From NCBI RefSeq assembly GCF_905220365.1, contig NC_061140.1:12774501-12838500 (forward strand): a stretch of 64,000 nucleotides of DNA. Reading direction: 5' to 3'. Position 1 is the first letter of the stretch, and every line of letters begins with the position of its first letter. The notes below the pieces were generated by a model. It saw only the letters and a program-made list of their open reading frames with translations, had not been told where the DNA came from and ran no database searches. The position numbers and the translations under genes are program-made. This document shows positions 19,578-31,952 of this stretch, piece by piece. This stretch comes from Vanessa cardui (lineage: Eukaryota; Arthropoda; Insecta; Lepidoptera; Nymphalidae).

Positions 19578-21112
19578 TTATGTCCCGATCTTGGGTAGGT
19601 TACTTCGGCATTGAGAATAGGTATAAGATGTCGTGTCGGTTTATTCCGTTGAGTTACCTTATAAGTCAATGTCGTCGTCTACGACTAATATTACTTATAG
19701 TGACTGGATATAAATATACCAGAAGTACCAATTACAGGCTGTCACTTAGCTTGAGACAAAATACGTGATCATGGAAAATGCCTTATAATAATTTGCCTTA
19801 CATGCCGCAAACAAAACTTGTAAACACAGCTATATGATATGTGATCACCGCCAAGTTCATAGTCTCTAATCCAACCTGTTCCTTTTAGTCACTAGTTCTA
19901 AATCAGATTACTATAATTGGTAAGATTATTTAAAGGTCAAACACCATTTAATTAGAGCGTCGATGATAACAATCATATTATGTCTTAAGCTGTATAGAAT
20001 CTGATCCTAGTTGTGAATGCTCATTGATATATTATATATCTCGATTCAATAACGTAACGCGTGCGACGAGTACACGTGACTTGATATATTCAATTGAAAT
20101 ATATGATTATTGAATTGAAATGCAAGTCTATTATTTTCTGTTTATTGTTGACCGCGCTTGCAAATCATAGCGAACACTAATGTATTGAATTCCTTTGATA
20201 ATTGCATTAGGTATTTGTGATACGGAAAATTTCGTGAACGAAATTGCTGCTGGGTAAATACCTTGACTGTTCAAGTTAGTAATATACTCGTGACAGAAAA
20301 ATAGCCTGCACATTCCTCACGATATTTTTGCCTAACGTCCAAGATGACTTATAGACATCTACGACACCAATATTTTTAATATAAAATATGTACTTACATA
20401 TAGGCATTATATAAAGAGCTTCTCTACTACTACTAATAAAATTCAAGTTAATACAGGAGCTCAGCTCGCGCAGGCGAGATTCATTTGAAACTCGATCGAT
20501 GCAGGTTCGTTCGCTTGCACCGGGAAATACGAGTTCATGTCCTTATTATTTATATTTATGTGCAATAACTTTAGAATCAAGAAATATTTTTCTATGAATT
20601 TGGAGAAAAATACAACAAGCACCCAGTATCACATTGTTAAAATTCACTAATGAATTACATATTTCCTTTATTAACGGTTGTATCTAGGTAAATTAATTAA
20701 TAGAAAGATAATTTATTTCTTTGATATGTATTTATTATGTAGACAACGTAACCTTATGTTTTGCTTTGATTTAATTGTTGTCTGTCTCATTTGAATATCG
20801 ATAGAATCGATTAAAAACAAAATATTCTTTATTTTTTAATAGTCGTGTTCCAATTTTGAATTAAATGCAAATCTACCAACGGTCGGAAAGTATATTATCA
20901 AAACAAGCTCTGTTGTTTTTTTATTGCATGTGACATAATTCTTAATTGGATGTAACATTGTATTATAAGTACTACGGTAACGAATTTAAAATATATAGAT
21001 AACTATTAGGTATATCAAGTGCATGACGTACTTGACATACCTAATTGTGATATTTATACCCTTTATTTATAATATGATAATTACAAATTGCGCTCAATGT
21101 CACATATCAGCC

Positions 21113-21280
21113 GATTTCGTTTGTTTTGTATCAAGTTCGTATGCACCGACGAATTATTTGACTAAATTCTAACGAACCGTTTTATAGATAAGAACATTGT
21201 TAAAACTTGTGTTTAGTTAATGTACACTGACTGATTTCGTCTGTTGTGTTGTGTTTTAAGTTCACGTGCACCGACGAAAT
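21113..21280 (+). repeat. Diverged direct repeat, about 120-bp period
   Basis: GATTTCGTTTGTTTTGTATC followed by AAGTTCGTATGCACCGACGA recurs as GATTTCGTCTGTTGTG with AAGTTCACGTGCACCGACGA, offset about 120 bp. Confidence 0.6.
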
Positions 21281-21517
21281 TCTAATGTATTTCTGAGGAT
21301 ATAAAACGAGAAAATAAACTTGCTGTCTTGTTACTTTTCTAACCTAATTATATAACAATACTCAATAACCTAGATCATTCAAGTCTGCACATCACGAGGC
21401 TCCAGTTAAAAAAAATATTTATTTTTATTAATTTACAATGCCAAATCGTATACATATCATTACAGGACGATGTCCCAATTAACACGTTAAACAAAAATAT
21501 TTAAAATATCTATCTAT

Positions 21518-21737
21518 ATTATCATCATTATCATTTCAGCCGTGATACGTCCACTGCTGGACATAGGCCTCCTCCAAAGATCGCCACAACGACCGGTCTT
21601 GTGCAGCCCGCGACCAGTGTCTTCCCGCGACCTCCAGGTCGTCGGACCGTCTTCCGGTCCGTGGTCGCCAGTCGAGAACTCGTCAGCTTCATCGGCCGTC
21701 AGTTCTTCGAGCAATGCCCCGCCCACTGCCACTTAAG
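21518..21737 (-). pseudogene. RTE-type LINE, C-terminal fragment of the reverse transcriptase ORF
   Basis: On the minus strand the frame reads RVLDWRPRTGRRSDDLEVAG then RAAQDRSLWRSLEEAYVQQW and a stop, matching the end of lepidopteran RTE endonuclease-reverse transcriptases. An expected GRPPTRW-like segment is deleted inside. A TGATGATAAT-type tail follows at about 21518-21530. Confidence 0.7.
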
Positions 21738-22599
21738 TGTGGCATTTCTATGTTATTAATATAATATAAATATATTGATTGATCCGTCAAAAAATCCGTC
21801 AAAAATATCCGTAGGATAGTGATCCGATGCCCACATCGACAAGACCAAGACAAAAGTTCTTAGTAAAAGAGAACGAAGAAGATTCCATAGAAATGAAGTA
21901 TACTTATTGCATACACACTTTTCTACAATACTATTTCTGCCGAGCTGGCTAATCCTTGAAGGAGGTAATGACAAAAATTCGTTAAGGTCACTTATAATAC
22001 ATACAAACGATAAGTATATTTAAAACTAATTGATACGATTGTTAATTAGGTCATCTGATTAACATTCATTGTACACATTACATTTATAATTAATTAATAC
22101 GGTGAAAACCGTCAGAAAACTATATGCTTCATAATTACAGTACTAGGTTAATTTACTGGACTTATATAAAAAAAAAATATCTAAATTCTTTCTTTTGAGT
22201 GTTTTTCCTTCAATGTAAATGATTTATGAGACAGACTTAATCTAAGAATTCGGAAAGGGTAGTTAGCGATACATAAAAATTAAATCCGAACTTTCAAAGC
22301 AATGTTTTGATATTTACTAAAACAATGTGTCTTATATTTCCTTTTATTTCGAATTGTGTTTGTAATAGAAAATATTGTAAAGTTTTTCACGTACATGACA
22401 ACCACACGCTACCTGATCGAAGCGCCCGACACACAAATGGCCGCCAATTTCATGTTTGAAAAATACTCGTATTTCTAAAGGACACAATATCCAGAACACA
22501 TCATACAGTAACCGTAAACCGAAAACTAATAACTTGTATAACTAACTATTGTTATTGCTATGCCTGTAAATTCATGTGCGTTTCAATTTAACAAAAAAA

Positions 22600-22800
22600 T
22601 ATTGTTGCAGCTTAAGTTACTCCTTATAACATCAGCTATCTGTCAGTGAAAGTCACGTCAAAATCGTTCCAGGAATTAGTCGGAACAAACAGACAGACAA
22701 AAATCAGACAAATCAGAAAAACATACAAATGCATTCAGTACAAATGTTATTTCAATATTACAAACAGATACTCCAATTTTATTATATGAATATTTAAAGA
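22600..22800 (+). repeat. 3' end of an interspersed (LINE-like) repeat
   Basis: It contains CTTATAACATCAGCTATCTG, GTCAAAATCGTTCCAG and GGAACAAACAGACAGACAAA, a motif string I recognise as frequent in lepidopteran genomes. No coding part is present. Confidence 0.5.
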
Positions 22801-23470
22801 TTAATAATGAAACTTTACTTCGAGAGCTCATCGTTATACATATAATATGATAAAAAATACAATAAAATATTATTACATTACGTCACCATTTAAGTACTGG
22901 CCATATATTATAAAATATTGATAAATATATAATATTCGATAAATAAAAGTATTTTTATTTACGTCACTTTCAATAATGATGCTTCCTGTACATACTTTCC
23001 AATTGTGAAAGGAATAAATACCAACGTACATAATAAAAAAAAAGTAAATGTAATTAGTTTTTAAGTTTAAATATTCTTTAACAACATGTAGAGACCGTTT
23101 TGAGCTGCGGAATTCGTACTTTTACTAAGCAAACGCTCGACTCCGCGGCCTCGACTGAAGGTTGGATATGAAGATCATTTTATTTAATTCCATTAATTTC
23201 GGGAACGCTAAATGTTTTACTAATAAAATTAACTGTTACTAATTCACCGAGGTAGCCAGATAGTCGATCGAAGGTTTCTAGTTCAACGTATATAGAGCTA
23301 CATAAACATAGAGAGGAAGTTCTCGAAAAGACTTATCTAATCCAACTAATTGTCGCAGCATCAATACGCAGCTCGAGAACTTTTAGGTACGTGACGCCAA
23401 AAGGGTTATTCGTAAAGTTAAACGTAGCAGAAGGAGTAGAGGTTGTATCATAGGGACAATGGAAACTAGA

Positions 23471-23709
23471 TTGTCAAAATAAATATGAGACAACATCACA
23501 TACATTACTCTGATCCCAATGTAAGTATCTAAAGCACTTGTGTTATGGACAAATCAGAAGTAACGACGGTACCACAAACACCCAGACCCAAGACAACATA
23601 GAAAACTTATGGTAATCTACATCGACTCAGCCGGGAATCGAATCTAGGAACCTCGGAGTGGCGTACCCATGAAAACCGGTGTACACACCACTCGACCACG
23701 GAGGTCGTC
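23471..23709 (-). mobile_element. tRNA-derived SINE (family 2)
   Basis: On the minus strand it starts with CTCCGTGGTCGAGTGGTGTG (tRNA-like head with box A), has GATTCGATTCCCGGCTGAG (box B), then a non-tRNA body with CTATGTTGTCTTGGGTCTGG and GGTACCGTCGTTACTTC. It is distinct from family 1. The tail is AT-rich. A genuine tRNA is excluded because the arms cannot form a cloverleaf over the right length. Confidence 0.75.
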
Positions 23710-24670
23710 AATATACTTTCCGAGGTACTTATATTCCTTAAAATGAATTTCAAATTTTGAAACCAAAGATTACGTGCGAGTACAATATTAAATTTTTTAG
23801 CATACAAACTAATATGAAGTTGCTAGGCAGCTATTCCGTAATATAACTTTTACGAAGCTAACTCAATATTTCAGCCTCGCTCCTCTCACGCTAGTCAAGG
23901 TGTCTGTATTAACATTTGAATAGAAATTGTAAACATCTGTGATGACAATGCGGTGACGCCGAAGTATTTACAACACTGCTGCCAATTGATATTGCGTCGT
24001 AACAAGGATATAAAATAATACATGCAAATTACCGGGAAGCAATTATTTATGTAACCTACTTCGGCGACGGTAACGACACCGAAACATCATTCATTCATGA
24101 CTATATTTCTGGACACACGTAACAATGACACTATGTCATTATCTAAAATAATTGTATACGTACGCAATTATATGGAAACTACTCCACACGAGGACATATC
24201 GATATCAAATATTGATTCAACCGAGGGAAATATTTAAATTGAAATTATGTTGGCTATCAAATTTTACAAGTCGTCGAAAAACTTGAAGTTATCAATTCCT
24301 GATAGAAGAATTAAAGAGTCTGCGTGGAATTCATCTTCGTCAAATTCTATTGAATGCGTGGTTGTAGAAGTTGTCCGGCATATTATGGTTGAGTTGACAA
24401 TTTGAAATTACAATATCAGTATGTTCTACACAAGACCTGAATAAAATTTGTGAACAGGAGATGACTCTTAGTATTGTTTACTTAATCTTGTAATATCTTA
24501 TACCGGAAGATGCAGCACGTTTGAGAGAAGGTTTTAGCGTAAAATATTACATAAGTAGCTGCGCGTCGTGTCCTCCGCTATAAATTTAAACTATTCACAT
24601 GACAAGCGAGAATTTCATGTTCATGTATTACATATATATATGAGACTGCTTAACAGGGTCACATGTCCAA

Positions 24671-24957
24671 TTTTATGGTATAGTTTCGTATTATTAACGG
24701 GCATATGGACCACTTGATGGCAAGTTAACACTACCGCCCACAGACAATGGCACTATAAGAAATATTAATAATCTCTGACATCACCAATGCCACCAACGTT
24801 GGGAACTAAGATGTTATGTCCCTTGCGCCTGTAGTTACACTAGCTCACAAACCCTTCACAAACACAACAATACTGAGTATTTTTTTTTTTGTGGTAGAAT
24901 ATCTGAGGAGTGGGTGGTACCTACACAGAAGGGCTTGCAAAAAGCCCTTCCACCAAA
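24671..24957 (+). repeat. 290-bp lepidopteran interspersed repeat, copy 1
   Basis: It begins TTTTATGGTATAG, contains GGGAACTAAGATGTTATGTC and CACAACAATACTGAGTA, and ends GGGCTTGCAAAAAGCCCTTC then CACCAAAT. The same landmarks in the same order occur at 27513-27809. It is non-coding and the class is unknown. Confidence 0.75.
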
Positions 24958-25282
24958 TAAAACAAATCAAACAAAACTCCTTTATAATATATATATAAAA
25001 AAGCATACTAGTAAATCGCAAACGCTAGATTGATGATACTAAATATATTGCTGAAATTTTGTAGAATCCTAAAAAAAGAAGTATCCTCCATATTACTTTT
25101 GCAAAAAACTTACAATTTTAATTATAAACTTACCCAATTTGATTTTAGTTTTAAGTGAATTGGCCAATTATTTATAACCTTAGTTTTTTTGTTGCGTCTA
25201 AAATATTATTCTATTTCAAATGTTAGGACATTACGATGCACTCAATAATAGAATTAATATTAAAAACAATTGAATTACTCAC

Positions 25283-25540
25283 ATAATCGAATCTATCCTT
25301 GCAGAGCTGACCTAGCAGGTGTAGGAAGCCGACGAGAGTGAACCAGGAGCACCAGAGCAGCACCTCATCCATGTACTGCACGTTGAGGACGCCGAACACG
25401 AAGATGAACTTGTAGAACAAATAATTCCAGAACTTGTCCTTGACGCGCTGCGCCTCCGAGACCCTTAGCCTTCCAAACACGAGTCTTTGAATGAAGAATC
25501 CGAACAAGGCCAGCGAGCAGTACGCCATGTTGATAAGTGT
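25283..25540 (-). CDS. AMFR: AMFR exon B: core transmembrane domain
   Basis: Acceptor TTTTTCCAG before 25540, donor GTGAGT after 25283; 86 codons, phase 0 at both ends. It encodes NMAYCSLALFGFFIQRLVFG, RLRVSEAQRVKDKFWNYLFY, KFIFVFGVLNVQYMDEVLLW and LLGQLCKDRFDY. This is the most conserved membrane part of AMFR, aligning residue by residue with the vertebrate protein (VFGPLRVSERQHLKDKFWN, CKDRFEY). Confidence 0.97.
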
Positions 25541-25654
25541 CTGGAAAAACAGGAAATACGTAAGTGACATATCTAGTTACAGGTCGGTAGGCGGGTAGTT
25601 CTGACATCTTAAAGCAAACTGTATTATGAGAATGCTTAAATATGAAATTAAGAT

Positions 25655-25885
25655 GTGTACATCTTAACTTATGATTGCGGCTTCAAACCCAGGCGAGCAC
25701 CACTGAATATTTTTGTGCTTAATTTGTGTTTATAATTCATCTCATGCTCAGCGGTGTAGGATAACATGTTTATTCCAACAAGCCGTGTTGGAATAGTGTG
25801 GTGGAATATGTTCTAAACCTTTTCCTCGAAGGGAGAGGAGGCCTTAGCCCAGCCGTGGGAAACTTACAGATTGCTTTTTTTTTTG
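25655..25885 (+). mobile_element. tRNA-derived SINE copy (family 1)
   Basis: From ACATCTTAACTTATGATTGC through GGCTTCAAACCCAGGCGAGC (box B region), TTTATAATTCATCTCATGCT, GTGTGGTGGAATATGTTCTA, GAGAGGAGGCCTTAGCCCAG and GGGAAACTTACAGATTG, with a T-rich tail. The first about 30 bp of the head and a middle segment are missing. Confidence 0.85.
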
Positions 25886-26607
25886 TAATATGAAATAGTA
25901 TGGTATGCTCATTCAGTAGAAATTTCAGTTAGATGAAAGCGTAATTATATAAACGAATGTAATCTAGTTTCTTCCATTTGACCTCAGCCTAATTGCGGTA
26001 TGACGTCGTTCGTTTGAATGTTAAACTATTGTTTTTTTTTATCCATTCACATTAGCAACATTCCTTCTTTGAAGGATCACTAGTATCCTCTAGAGTTATG
26101 TTTAGATTAATCTACAAATGGGTCAGGAATGTTAAATGAAAAATGGATTGGTATGATACATGCTTGAGATTTGATATGCTTCGGAGATCGTCCGACTGAT
26201 CAACGATATTGGTATTTTTGTTTCTGTACTATCCCAAGTTGTTATCAATACGTTTGCACTAGATGGCGTTGCATCAAAACTACTATACAGTTCAGCGGAT
26301 TGCCATGACAATCTGTCTGTACACACAGGACAACGCCTGTCGGGATTTCCAAATTGCATTTTGTTATATACGATACGAGTGAAATCGATTTCTATCGATA
26401 TGTTTATATTTTTAAATGTTGAATAAGAGTAACTAATTTTTGCCGGTTCTTCTGGGTACGGATAAGTAGTAAATTATTGAATGTAATTTTTATAAATGTT
26501 GGTGTTTCAAGCGTCTTAAAATTGTATATGGAGAGCCAATCAAGAAGAATGAAAGACTTAGAAACAGAGATCAAGCAATCATTTTCTTATAGTATTTCTC
26601 ATTTACT

Positions 26608-26720
26608 ATTTTTTTATTTATTTATATAAGTTTACAAAACTGACTTACAACTATAACTTACAAAATTAAATCTTAGCATAAGAGACAATACTTTTGTTGC
26701 AGTCTTCTAGATGTAAACCT
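26608..26720 (-). repeat. Probable LINE 3' end with (AAAT)n tail
   Basis: On the minus strand the segment ends ATATAAATAAATAAAAAAAT after a TAAGTTATAGTTGTAAGTC context, resembling 3' tails of Jockey-group LINEs. No coding part remains. Confidence 0.35.
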
Positions 26721-27512
26721 AGCGTGCTTTAAAATAAATTTAAGTAACTCAAAGAATAACCGTACTTGTGTTAATACTACATAAAATATTTGTTTAATTT
26801 GCTTTTAATAGAGCAAGTGGACTCACCAAAGATATCTAAGTATTGACGAGTACAGTTCGCAAGCGAACAAATACGGTAAATTGGTGAATGCTGACCAAGA
26901 TTCGATTTGGTGTCGGGTAGGGTAAAAACTTTACGATTTTGAAGACGGCTGCCTTACTTACTATACTATATGATGGTTACCTATTTGATTTTCTCTTTTA
27001 TTCTCAGACACATTTATTTTACAGAAAATGGCATGGCATGGCAAGGCATTTTGTTTCAATAAAAAGTGTTAGATATATATTTTTTCATAAATACAGCGTT
27101 AAAATTATAATTATACATTAATAGTGTTGCTCAGTAAAATCGCGATGATCTATCGACATTATCGTAACCTCGTAAACAACCGCACCGACATTGATCCGTC
27201 TGCTGTTGTTAAGGTCATTTAACATCTTATAACTTTATCGACAAATTTGCATTTGATATTAGATAATCAATGTATAATTTATAAAAAAAACCTTCATTCA
27301 CTGGCATTTTAATTAACATTTGTAGATTCCACTCAATAATAAGAAAAATATATTTTTTTATTGGTACTGTCTCAACCATAACACCTCAAGTTATCCAACC
27401 TAATTATAATGAAGTTATTTTAAAATAACTATAAAAGTCTTCATCCATATACATACCTATATTGGTTGTACAAGATCAGACATTCCTTGTATTAGACTGG
27501 CAATAATGATTT

Positions 27513-27809
27513 TTTTATGGTATAGGTTGGCGGACGAGCGCATGGCCCACCTGATGGTAAGTGGTCACCATCGCCCATAGAAAATGACGCTGTAAGAAAT
27601 ATTAACTATTCCTTACATCGTTATTGTGCTACCAACCATGGGAACTAAGATGTTATGTCTCTTGTGCCTGTAGTTACACTGGCTCACTCACCCTTCAGAC
27701 CGGAACACAACAATACTGAGTAATGTATATAGTAATGTACTGAGTAATAACTGATGAGAGGATGGTACCTACCCAGACGGGCTTGCACAAAGCCCTACCA
27801 CCAAATGAT
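27513..27809 (+). repeat. 290-bp lepidopteran interspersed repeat, copy 2
   Basis: It begins TTTTATGGTATAGG, continues GGCGGACGAGCGCATGGCCC, ACCTGATGGTAAGTGGTCAC, GGGAACTAAGATGTTATGTC and CCTACCCAGACGGGCTTGCA, and ends CACCAAAT. It is the best preserved of the copies here. Confidence 0.75.
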
Positions 27810-28338
27810 ACATAAGTGACTATCGAAATGTCAGCTTCTTAATCTGTCTGTATTTATCGTCGTTCACTCATTCAGAATTGATAGTTGTCTAATAATTAAC
27901 AAATTATAAATGCCCCGTGTCCACAATAAAAGCTTAAAAAATCATTTCATTTATCGTATATCGTAGCAAAACGCGCCAGACGTCTGCCTGTGCATAGGTA
28001 TAACTTGTCATAGCGTTTGGATGTTCGGTAATCAATAGAGAAGTAGATGTTCTATGGCGCCATCTAGTGGCGAGTTACAACAATGTAAATAAACACTTTC
28101 CAGTAAATTAATTTTTCATGGTAATCAGCCACCGGCGTCTGAGTCTATGAATCTCAATCAGGTAAAAAAATAATTATTACAACTATTCAGTTGGCGGACG
28201 TGTTTGCGATCACGTAGTTCACGTTCTTTACATATTTGGAATTTTATGTTATACTTTATTAATAGGGATGTATTCATTGAAAAATTGTAGAACTGTCTCA
28301 ATGTCATTGTCTTTGAGTGTGTTTGGTCAGAGAGCTAT

Positions 28339-28608
28339 GTGAGCGTATTCTTTTTATTTTTGTCGCTGAAAAAACGCTTAACGAGTTTCCCCCACGTGAT
28401 TGAAAGTGCTGGGTGTGTGGGACTGCCCGGTTCCCTGGACGCCGAGTGCGACCAGGTCCACCGGGATTACCCACTAAAAAACCAGCGATACCCTCTCCGT
28501 CTTTCGGCGGATGCCACGGGATCGCTTACGAATGCTACCGTGACATGTCCTGAGTCCACAAACTCTGTCATAATAATTATAAATATTGTAAGTGTAGTAA
28601 GTAATTAG
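28339..28608 (+). repeat. GC-richer island, probably a fragment of an interspersed repeat
   Basis: It contains GGGACTGCCCGGTTCCCTGG and ATACCCTCTCCGTCTTTCGG, unlike the AT-rich surroundings. An 89-codon frame crosses it but resembles no protein I know. The wording recalls repeats I associate with lepidopteran genomes, but the class is not established. Confidence 0.35.
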
Positions 28609-29997
28609 AATATAAAAAAAAAACTAAAACCAAAAGTGGTTATTATATATATGTTGATGTTTCGAATAATGAATCAAGTCCTGAGGACTATGAGTGATAG
28701 ACAGGGAAAACCGTGAGTGGAATTTCTCTTTAACAACCGTACGCACTTATAATAACACATGATATATCCATAAACAAATTGAAAAACAATTATTTATATA
28801 TAATGTATTTGGCAGAGCAATTTTGAGTGCGTATTCATCCAATGGGTTTTCAGAGACTTATTGTGTTATTATTTTTATTAGTATTTGCACGATTTGAGAA
28901 ATAAAAAATGGTTGAATCATTATATAAGTCAATATTTTATACTTGCATGGTACTTATTAGTTATTAGCGAAACAAACAACCATGTATAATACATTACATA
29001 AATATAAACAAAACATAAAATCCACTGATAACAAATACATAACACATCACGCTTACCTACATAAATACACACTAAAATACGTAACATCATTAAAATAATA
29101 TGTAAATACACGAATTCAAACAGATCTCGTGAATTCGACTTCGAGAATTCGTGTTGAATGCATTTCTAGAATTTTCTATGTTTACAAATAACGCTCGGTT
29201 GCGAAATAAAACTGTAATGCTGTTTACTAGTCCGCTAGTCGGTCGCCAGCCGCGTTCGTATGTATTATACCGAGAGTTCAATGAACAGATTGGAGCGTCG
29301 ATACATATGCGTGTTTGTGTGTGTGTGTTGTTAGCACATTAGCAAAAATTACTTTAACAGTACTATGGCTTTATACATTAAATAAAAATAATTATGTACA
29401 TATTTTTTATGCTCATTTGAGCGCTATGAATAAAAAAAACAGATAGGCGAGAACATTAAGTGAAGAATCTCATTGGAAAGGACCATAAGTAGATGGAATT
29501 TTTTACATTTCTTAATAGATTGCCATAACAATGTACCATCAATTTAGTATACATTGCTCCAGAAGGAATTAATTGACATTGTAAGGATGAAAACTAGATT
29601 TAACCAGTTTATTTGAACAAAACATGCGACAAGTATCTTCCTATCATATTTATTGCCAACATACAAATATATTATGATGCAATCAACAATGTACAACTTA
29701 ATTAAAAACTTGCAACATCCCAAGTCTCGAGACTGTAATTTAGCCACTCTCCTTTTTGATAAATGAATAGAACATACTAATAAATATAATGTACGAATTA
29801 ATATACTGAAACAATACTTCTAAAATTGTTCTCTTTATTTTAAATATATGATTGAAAGTTCAAAACAGATAAAGCATACAAATATGATAAAATATTATCA
29901 AGAGCTATCATTTTCCTCCTGCCCTTGTGTCCCAATTTTGCTTAGGGTCATCATCTCACTAGTAACGTTCTTTCTAACCATAACGTCTTTTACACGA

Positions 29998-30215
29998 TAC
30001 ATTCATCATATATTATGTATGCTATATAATAAGCCATCTGATAGTAAGTGGTCATGCTGATGGATGACCTTACAAATTGGCTGGGTAACCAATCATGATT
30101 CCACATGCCGCGATTGCCTTCCCATGCAAGGGAGCTCAGACGTCTTTGTGCGTGTAATTGCACTGGTTCAGTCAACCGAACGTCCGAACGCCCTCAGCTG
30201 CACTTACTGCCATGC
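29998..30215 (+). repeat. Degraded copy of the 290-bp interspersed repeat
   Basis: It keeps AAGCCATCTGATAGTAAGTG, GGTCATGCTGATGG, GTGTAATTGCACTGGTTCA and related landmarks in order. Confidence 0.45.
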
Positions 30216-30770
30216 CAAATAAATAGCATAGAGGACTTAATGCCTATCCCACATAGCTACTGCACTGCAGGTTGGTAAAATAAATATAACTAAATTTCAT
30301 AGACGTTACCCAGTTTCCACACAGCGCTTTACTACCGAGGCGTAGAAGGATTTTAAACGAAAATTGTAATGGAATTTGGTAGGTTTCATATCCAATTTAA
30401 AATGATTTCTTGTCACAACCTGAATAAGTGATTACCACGTATCGCATTTATTTCATTAAATAATATTAAAAAAAAACAACAAAAACACGTTGTTTCCTTT
30501 CGTTAAATTTAGGTGCGCTTTTATTTTTTATGATTCTGTTTCGTTGTTCTTTTATTTATTAAATGTCATATTATAAATGTCAAATATAATTTTAACATAA
30601 CGAATTTTAAAAAAAGATATTACAATACTATATATGGAAACTTATACAAACAATAATTATTTACATATGAATAGTCATTGCAGAAATAGGCGTGAAATGG
30701 TGAAATTTATTTCGAGTTACATCACAAATTTGAAGGCGTGCAAAGTAAGTATACGTTAATTTTATTTAAG

Positions 30771-30975
30771 GAGAACTAAGGTGGCCCAGTGTTAATATTA
30801 GTTGATTGAGGGTTCAAACCACCTTGAGATGATGAGATAACCTGTGTGTTTGACAATTTCCCATAAGTGTATCCACCAAACCACATTGAAGCATAGTTGT
30901 ATAAGCTTTTAAGCCTTCTCAAAAGGAGAGGAAACCTTAGCCCAGCAGTGAAACATTTACAGGCTGTTTGTGTTT
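30771..30975 (+). mobile_element. Degraded SINE copy (family 1)
   Basis: It keeps AAGGTGGCCCAGTG (box A), GAGGGTTCAAACCACC (box B), GGAGAGGAAACCTTAGCCCA and CATTTACAGGCTGTTTG. Confidence 0.7.
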
Positions 30976-31215
30976 CTCGTTTAAATGTCAAACGTAATCG
31001 TAATTTAATCAATTTATAAGTTACATTTATTGTTGTAATTGAGTAGACAGAAAAACCCGCAATTCTGATTTCCTCGAATCCATTATTTTTTAAAATTTCG
31101 CCGAAACAACCTATCCTCTATATACATGTAATAAGTTGAATAAAAAATACTAATTTGAGTCAAAATTCGATTAATAAAATTAACGTTCTATTAAAGTAGA
31201 CAAATAATGACTGGT

Positions 31216-31592
31216 TTGTTAAGAAATAATCGCAAGACCTCCCGAACATCGAGCGCTACCAAGAATTACCATACCGTGAGAAATAATCACACCATGCATT
31301 CCTTGAAGCTACCACCTGTTGCCAGCGTCGCTGCTTTGTTTCGCAAGACCTCCCGAACATCGAGCGCTACCAAGAATCACCATACCGTGGGGACCATTCA
31401 GTGATTTACCGATTTCGTATATAAATATGTAATTCAGACTACAGAACTTCACTTTTTGTTCTAACATCGAACAGACTGTCACGTATATTATAAATTAGAA
31501 ATAATTAATTGTTAAATTAAATTATTTAAATAAACGTATAAGTTAAATTCGTTCGGTTTCATTCTGCATCCTCAACGGCAGCCCTACGTAAT
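31216..31592 (+). repeat. 5' LTR of the errantivirus-like element
   Basis: It starts TTGTTAAG and ends CTACGTAAT. It contains a TATA-like TATATAAA at 31418-31425, AATAAA at 31529-31534 and an internal 48-bp direct repeat (31231-31278 and 31342-31389, one mismatch). No difference from the 3' LTR found by eye. Confidence 0.95.
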
Positions 31593-31610
31593 TGGCGCAG
31601 TCGGTAGGAT
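31593..31610 (+). other. Primer binding site
   Basis: TGGCGCAGTCGGTAGGAT starts immediately after the LTR and matches the type complementary to the 3' end of tRNA-Ser used by several insect errantiviruses. Confidence 0.85.
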
Positions 31611-31952
31611 GCTCGCGGAACGTTTCGCGTAGAAGATTTCCGTAATCGCGTGAAGCCCCGCCGTAGCTTGTCTAGCTGCTGCATCCGTAGCATCCGAATC
31701 TACGAGTAGTGCTGCACGAGAGGTATCCAGACATCGATAACGCAGAGAGACCGAAACATGTTCATGTGAGTACACTAGATTCTTTTTAGTGGTTGCTCAA
31801 TCCTAGCCTAACTAACCTGTGTGTTAATAAAATTTGCCAAGATTTTTCATTTAAGAAAATCGAAGGAACCTAGGATAGTTATTAGTAGTAGGCAAACTTT
31901 CGTAGATAATAGAAGAGATATTAGTTTAAGTAGTATAGAAGAACAAACGGAA

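Larger units (their letters stand above)
16529..25282 (-). other. AMFR intron B-C (8.75 kb)
   Basis: AT-rich intron without a nested gene. Recognisable content: repeat copies at 17497-17740, 18178-18262, 19158-19345 and 19453-19577, a diverged direct repeat at 21113-21280, an RTE-type LINE end at 21518-21737, a repeat end at 22600-22800, a second SINE family at 23471-23709 and a 290-bp interspersed repeat at 24671-24957. Elsewhere (for example 16560-17490 and 19600-21100) I see nothing identifiable. Confidence 0.55.

Noticed and set aside
23640..23709. tRNA-like sequence on the minus strand
   Set aside because: Head of a second SINE family, followed by a conserved non-tRNA body.
31231..31389. 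CRISPR-like direct repeats
   Set aside because: Only two units, in an LTR of a eukaryotic retroelement; no array.
31821..31952. Upstream extension of gag
   Set aside because: First codon is GTG and no ATG occurs before 31953; the conserved gag start follows the ATG.
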